Assembly (NCBI RefSeq): GCF_012396235.1
Contig: NZ_JAAXPA010000019.1
Span: 79,076-143,075, forward strand
Direction: 5' to 3'
Source: Rhodococcus opacus
GTDB lineage: Bacteria; Actinomycetota; Actinomycetes; Mycobacteriales; Mycobacteriaceae
DNA length: 64,000 nt
Shown here: positions 59,688 through 64,000 of the stretch, piece after piece
Numbering within the stretch: position 1 is the stretch's first letter
Layout of the letters: each line of letters opens with the position of its first letter
Program-made: the position numbers and the translations under genes
The notes under the pieces: generated by a model
What the model saw: only the letters and a program-made list of their open reading frames with translations
Told to the model about the DNA's origin: nothing
The model's database searches: none

Positions 59688-60932
59688 ATGACCGCATCGA
59701 TCGACACGCCGTCCGCCGTCGGAACTGCCCGCAGATGGTGGATGCTCACCCTCGGGATGTTCGCCCAGGCCGCACAGGCGGTCTTCGTCAACGGCGTCGC
59801 CTTCCTGATCCCCGAACTCCAGGAGAACCACGGGCTCAGCCTCGCCCGCACCGGGCTCCTCGTCGCCGCACCCACCCTCGGAGTCATGCTGACGCTGATC
59901 GCGTGGGGCGCCCTGGCCGACCGCTACGGCGAACGCCGAGTGCTGGCCGCCGGAATGGCGGCCACGGCGGCCGCGGGAATCGGCGCGACCCTGTCCGGAT
60001 CGCTCACGGCCACCGCGGCCTTCCTGCTGCTCGGCGGCATGGCGGCGGCCTCGGCGAACGCCGCGAGTGGGCGCGTCGTCGTCGGATGGTTCCCGCCCGA
60101 GCGCCGCGGACTCGCGATGGGTATCCGGCAGATGTCGCTGCCGCTGGGCATTGCCTGCGCTGCGCTGACGCTCCCCTCGGTCGCACACGACCACGGCATC
60201 GGATGGGCGCTCGCGCTGCCCGCCGCCCTGTGCGCGACTGCCGCGCTGGCCTGTGCACTCTGGGTGGTCGATCCGCCCAGGCCGAGCCGAAGCGCCGCGG
60301 AGGATCTCGGCATGCTCGCGAATCCGTATCGCGACAGCGGCACTCTGTGGCGCATCCACGCCGTCTCGGTGCTGCTCGTCGTGCCCCAGTACACGGTATG
60401 GACGTACGCGCTCGTGTGGTTGATCTCCGAAAGGCATTGGGAAGCAACGGCGGCAGGCCTGATCGTGACAGTCGCCCAGATCCTCGGCGCATTCGGCCGA
60501 ATGGGAGTCGGTTTCTGGTCCGACGTGGTGGGCAGTCGCATGCGTCCGCTTCGCTGGGTCGCCGTCGCAGGCGGAGTGTCGATGGCGGCGCTCGCCGTGA
60601 CGGATGCGATGGACTCGCCACTGGCGATCGCGGCGCTGTTGGCAGCGTCCGTCGCGACCGTGGCACCGAACGGCCTCGCCTTCACCGCCGTCGCCGAGAT
60701 CGCGGGTCCGTTCTGGGGCGGACGCGCGCTCGGCGTTCAGAACACCGGTCAGTTCGTCGCGGCCTCGATCGTTCCCCCGGTGTTCGGCGCACTGATCGGA
60801 ATCGTCGGCTTCCCGGTGACTTTCGCCATAACTGCGGGATTTCCGGCCGCCTCGATACCACTGATCCCCGTGGCCCGGTCCGAAGACCGGGCCACGGGGA
60901 TCGAGGGAGACAAGATCGAATCGCGGTCCTAG
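59688..60932 (+). CDS. MFS transporter
   Basis: A 414-residue transporter with about 12 hydrophobic segments. It has the MFS motif [17 protein letters not shown] in loop 2-3 and a [19 protein letters not shown] repeat in the second half. Position matches Rv2994. Ligand unknown. Its last 4 nt overlap convergent leuB, and the C-terminal codons ([15 protein letters not shown]) are part of a strong hairpin. Confidence 0.9.
   Translation: MTASIDTPSAVGTARRWWMLTLGMFAQAAQAVFVNGVAFLIPELQENHGLSLARTGLLVAAPTLGVMLTLIAWGALADRYGERRVLAAGMAATAAAGIGATLSGSLTATAAFLLLGGMAAASANAASGRVVVGWFPPERRGLAMGIRQMSLPLGIACAALTLPSVAHDHGIGWALALPAALCATAALACALWVVDPPRPSRSAAEDLGMLANPYRDSGTLWRIHAVSVLLVVPQYTVWTYALVWLISERHWEATAAGLIVTVAQILGAFGRMGVGFWSDVVGSRMRPLRWVAVAGGVSMAALAVTDAMDSPLAIAALLAASVATVAPNGLAFTAVAEIAGPFWGGRALGVQNTGQFVAASIVPPVFGALIGIVGFPVTFAITAGFPAASIPLIPVARSEDRATGIEGDKIESRS
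60863..60902. terminator. Hairpin within the MFS gene end, likely leuB terminator
   Basis: A perfect 18-bp inverted repeat (60863-60880 and 60885-60902) with a CGAA loop lies 30-70 bp inside the coding end of the MFS gene and 27 bp past the leuB stop. It can form in both transcripts. For leuB it is a downstream terminator; for the MFS gene it is in coding sequence. Confidence 0.8.
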
Positions 60933-61939
60933 AGGGCGGCGGCGATCCGGTCGCCGACCTCCGACGTGACGACCTTCGAGTCACCACGGGACGCCAGATC
61001 GGCCTCGACGGCAGCTTCGATGCGCGCAGCATCGCCGTCCCTGCCGACGTGACGCAGCAGCAGCGCCGCGGACAGGATGGCCGCCGTGGGGTCCGCGATC
61101 CCCTGGCCGGCGATGTCCGGGGCGCTGCCGTGCACCGGCTCGAACATCGACGGGTTGGTCCCCGACGCGTCGATGTTTCCCGACGCCGCCAGTCCGATGC
61201 CTCCCGTGACCGCACCCGCGAGGTCGGTGATGATGTCGCCGAACAGGTTGTCCGTGACGATCACGTCGAAGCGCGACGGATCGGTGACCATATAGATGGT
61301 GGCCGCGTCGATGTGGCAGTACGCCGTCTCCACGTCCGGGTATTCGGCGGACACCGTCTCCACGGCACGCGTCCAGATCGCACCGGCGTTGGAGAGGACG
61401 TTCGTCTTGTGGATCAGGGTGACGTGCTTACGCCGGGTCTGCGCGAGCGCGAACGCGTAACGCACCACCCGCTCGGCACCGAACCACGTGTTGATCGACA
61501 CCTCGGTCGCGATCTCGTGCGGGGTGCCGACGCGGATCGCGCCACCGTTACCGGTGTACGGCCCCTCGGTGCCCTCGCGCACGACCACGAAATCGATGTC
61601 CGGCTGCGCCGCGAGCGGCGACTTCGATCCCGGATAGAGCTGCGACGGACGCAGATTCACGTGATGATCCAACGCGAATCGCATGTTCAGCAGCAGACCC
61701 CGCTCGAGCACACCTGGCGTCACCGACGGGTCGCCGATGGCGCCCAGCAGGATCGCGTCGTGCTCGCGGATCGCCGCGAGATCGGCGTCCGGGAGGAGTT
61801 CCCCGGTGGCGTTGTATCGACGGGCACCGAGGTCGTACTCGGTGGTCTCGAGATCGGGTACGAGCTTCCGCAGCACCTTCAACGCCTCGGCCGTGACCTC
61901 GACACCGATGCCGTCACCCGGAATGACCGCAAGCTTCAT
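60929..61939 (-). CDS. leuB: 3-isopropylmalate dehydrogenase
   Basis: A 336-residue NAD-dependent enzyme of leucine synthesis. [43 protein letters not shown], and [28 protein letters not shown] are the family motifs. It is downstream of serA (71 bp) on the same strand; leuCD lies 6 kb away. Confidence 0.97.
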   Translation of the reverse strand: MKLAVIPGDGIGVEVTAEALKVLRKLVPDLETTEYDLGARRYNATGELLPDADLAAIREHDAILLGAIGDPSVTPGVLERGLLLNMRFALDHHVNLRPSQLYPGSKSPLAAQPDIDFVVVREGTEGPYTGNGGAIRVGTPHEIATEVSINTWFGAERVVRYAFALAQTRRKHVTLIHKTNVLSNAGAIWTRAVETVSAEYPDVETAYCHIDAATIYMVTDPSRFDVIVTDNLFGDIITDLAGAVTGGIGLAASGNIDASGTNPSMFEPVHGSAPDIAGQGIADPTAAILSAALLLRHVGRDGDAARIEAAVEADLASRGDSKVVTSEVGDRIAAAL

Positions 61940-62010
61940 GAACGCCTCACTTCACATAGAGCTGTGCGCGTGCCACGACAACGGGGGTCGTGACACGCGC
62001 ACAGTGGGGA

Positions 62011-63606
62011 TTAGGCCAGGTTGACGAGCTCGATCTTGGTGGCGCCGACGGCGGTGGAGATCGCGTCCCGCACCTCGCTCGGCACCTCCCGGTCGACGCG
62101 GAGGAGGATGGTCGCACCCTCGCCTTCGGCGTCCTGGCTGAGCTGCGCAGCCTGGATGTCGATGCCGGCATTGCCGAGCTGCGTGCCGATCTTGCCGAGC
62201 GCGCCGGGCTGATCGGTGTAGTTGACCACGAGGTTGAGACCCTCGGCGCGCAGTTCGAAGTTGCGGCCGTTGATGTTGACGATCTTCTCGACCTGCTGGG
62301 GGCCGGTCAGCGTGCCCGAGACGTTGATGACACCGCCGTCGCCGAACACGGCGCGCAGGTCCACCACGCTGCGGTGGTTGGGGCTCTCGGCGGCCTTGGT
62401 GACCTCGGCCGTGACGCCGCGCTCTTCCGCGAGTGCGGGAGCGTTGACGAACGTGACCGCGTCCTCGATGACGGCGGAGAACACACCGCGCAGAGCCGAG
62501 AGCGCGAGCACCTCGACGTCCTCGGAGGCGAGCTCGCCGCGCACGTCGACGGAGAGGTTGACGGGCAGTTCACCCGACAGGGCGCCGATGAGCACACCCT
62601 GCTTGCGGACGATCTCGAGCCACGGGGCAACTTCCTCGCCCACCGCGCCACCGGACACGTTGACGGCGTCGGGAACGAAATCGCCTGCGAGAGCGAGCAG
62701 TACAGACTTCGCGACGTCGGTTCCGGCGCGGTCCTGAGCCTCGCTCGTGGACGCACCGAGGTGCGGCGTCACGACGACCTCGGGCAGGTCGAACAACGGG
62801 CTGTCGGTGCAGGGCTCGGTCTCGAACACGTCGAGGCCCGCGGCGCGCACGTGACCCGACTTGATGGCCTCGGCCAGCGCGGCCTCGTCGATCAGGCCGC
62901 CACGGGCAGCGTTGACGATGACGACGCCCTTCTTGGTCTTCGCCAGGTTCTCCGTGCCGAGCAGTCCCTTGGTCTCGGGAGTCTTGGGGAGGTGCACGGA
63001 GATGAGGTCGGCGCGCTCGAGCAGTTCGTCGAGGGTGACGAGCTCGATGCCGAGCTGCGCGGCACGGGCGGCCGACACGTAGGGGTCGTACGCGATGACG
63101 TGCGTCTCGAACGCGGCGAGACGCTGCGCGAACAGCTGGCCGATGCGGCCGAGGCCGACGACGCCGACGGTCTTGCCGAAGATCTCGACACCGTTGAATT
63201 TGCTGCGCTTCCATTCGCGGTCGCGCAGGGTGGCGTCGGCAGCGGGGATCTGGCGGGCGGTGGCGAGCATCAGCGCGACGGCGTGCTCGGCGGCCGTGTG
63301 GATGTTGGACGTCGGGGCGTTGACGACCATGACACCACGCTCGGTGGCGGCGGGTACGTCGACGTTGTCGAGACCGACGCCGGCGCGGGCGACGATCTTG
63401 AGCTTGGTACCGGCCGCCAGGACCTCGGCGTCCACGGTGGTGGCGGAACGGACGAGGATCGCGTCGGCCTCGGGCACCGCCGCGAGCAGGGCCGGTCGAT
63501 CAGGTCCGTCGACCCATCGCACCTCCACACCGTCGCCCAATGCCTCGACGGTGGACGGCGCGAGCTTGTCGGCGATCAGAACTACAGGACGGCCTGGCTG
63601 GCTCAC
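62011..63606 (-). CDS. serA: D-3-phosphoglycerate dehydrogenase
   Basis: A 531-residue enzyme of serine synthesis. The Rossmann motif VGLGRIGQLFAQRL, NAARGGLIDEAAL and PHLGASTSEAQDRAG are in the catalytic part; a long C-terminal region includes an allosteric substrate-binding domain (about 320-450) and a final ACT domain (NYTDQPGALGKIGTQLGN), as in mycobacterial SerA1. GTG at 63606 has GGGAG 7 nt upstream. It is upstream of leuB and downstream of ilvC. Confidence 0.96.
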   Translation of the reverse strand: MSQPGRPVVLIADKLAPSTVEALGDGVEVRWVDGPDRPALLAAVPEADAILVRSATTVDAEVLAAGTKLKIVARAGVGLDNVDVPAATERGVMVVNAPTSNIHTAAEHAVALMLATARQIPAADATLRDREWKRSKFNGVEIFGKTVGVVGLGRIGQLFAQRLAAFETHVIAYDPYVSAARAAQLGIELVTLDELLERADLISVHLPKTPETKGLLGTENLAKTKKGVVIVNAARGGLIDEAALAEAIKSGHVRAAGLDVFETEPCTDSPLFDLPEVVVTPHLGASTSEAQDRAGTDVAKSVLLALAGDFVPDAVNVSGGAVGEEVAPWLEIVRKQGVLIGALSGELPVNLSVDVRGELASEDVEVLALSALRGVFSAVIEDAVTFVNAPALAEERGVTAEVTKAAESPNHRSVVDLRAVFGDGGVINVSGTLTGPQQVEKIVNINGRNFELRAEGLNLVVNYTDQPGALGKIGTQLGNAGIDIQAAQLSQDAEGEGATILLRVDREVPSEVRDAISTAVGATKIELVNLA

Positions 63607-63743
63607 GTGCAAACTCCCTGAGTAGGTGGGTGTGGGGGTGTTTTAACCACACACAGCTTAGTCCGCCCTCACAGGGAAACCGCATCCTGGTCTGCGATAC
63701 CACATAGTGGACGCCTGCAACAACGGAATCGGACACGAAACAA

Positions 63744-63802
63744 CACCGGCCCAATGTCACATCGGGGGCCTCTGACGAGACCGATGCGACATCGGGCCGG
63801 TG
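63744..63802 (-). terminator. ilvC terminator/serA leader hairpin
   Basis: Two 22-nt arms (63744-63765, 63781-63802) pair across a 15-nt loop. On the minus strand the two non-identical positions form G.U wobbles, while the plus strand would have A.C mismatches, so the structure is suited to minus-strand RNA, downstream of ilvC and upstream of serA. Confidence 0.65.
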
Positions 63803-63830
63803 GTTCGGTGGAACTGTAAAGCAGTGAAAC

Positions 63831-64000
<170 letters not shown>

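Overview
The window is high-GC actinobacterial chromosome, most likely Rhodococcus of the R. jostii / R. opacus group. It is almost entirely conserved core genome. Gene order from DUF2469-rnhB-lepB-rplS through trmD-rimM-rpsP, ffh, glnD-glnB-amtB, ftsY-smc, mutM-rnc, coaD, recG, thiL, ddl, gpsA-fbiD-ppk-mutT1-hupB, leuDC, gltX, leuB and serA follows the order I recall for Mycobacterium tuberculosis Rv2901c to Rv2996c, with local losses and insertions. Genus is inferred from gene order and protein character, not from any search.

Layout. 1-3.2 kb: a YtcJ-type amidohydrolase and an MHS-family transporter, translationally coupled. 3.2-6.2 kb: patatin-like esterase, DUF2469, RNase HII, signal peptidase I. 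6.2-13.1 kb: ribosomal protein L19, a membrane protein with a His cluster, Tex, a secreted serine-hydrolase-like protein (LppW position), and the rpsP-khpA-rimM-trmD translation operon. 13.2-16 kb: amidohydrolase and Ffh. 16-20.4 kb: nitrogen-control operon amtB-glnB-glnD with a convincing GlnR box upstream. 20.4-27.2 kb: FtsY, SMC, acylphosphatase, a secreted beta-propeller protein, OsmC. 27.3-32.5 kb: PPOX-fold protein, MutM, RNase III, L32, DUF177, SepIVA, CoaD, RsmD. 32.5-40.1 kb: pyruvate carboxylase, RecG, DAK2/FakA-like kinase. 40.2-45.8 kb: L28, PaaG-like crotonase with a 4 x 32 bp tandem repeat at its end, Ung, gamma-carbonic anhydrase, ThiL, a lone RAM domain, DUF3515, Ddl. 45.9-53 kb: PLP lyase, GpsA, FbiD, Ppk, MutT1, HU. 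53-64 kb: LeuD, LeuC, divergent IclR regulator, PPOX protein, DUF5302, tRNA-Glu, tRNA-Gln, GltX, FAH-family hydrolase, MFS transporter, LeuB, SerA and the end of IlvC.

Most genes lie on the minus strand and many are coupled by 4-bp ATGA/GTGA overlaps (lepB/rnhB, rpsP/khpA, osmC/propeller, propeller/acylphosphatase, pyc/rsmD, rsmD/coaD). Functional themes are translation and ribosome assembly, protein export (Ffh, FtsY, LepB), nitrogen signalling, chromosome maintenance (SMC, HU, RecG, MutM, Ung), cell wall and division (Ddl, SepIVA) and branched-chain amino acid/serine synthesis. No insertion sequence, prophage, CRISPR array or rRNA gene was seen. No gap without a gene exceeds about 230 bp. 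The non-routine signals are regulatory or structural: the GlnR box, hairpins embedded in coding ends, a tandem repeat at a gene end, a periodic HU tail, and a thiL gene whose best start codon is ATC.
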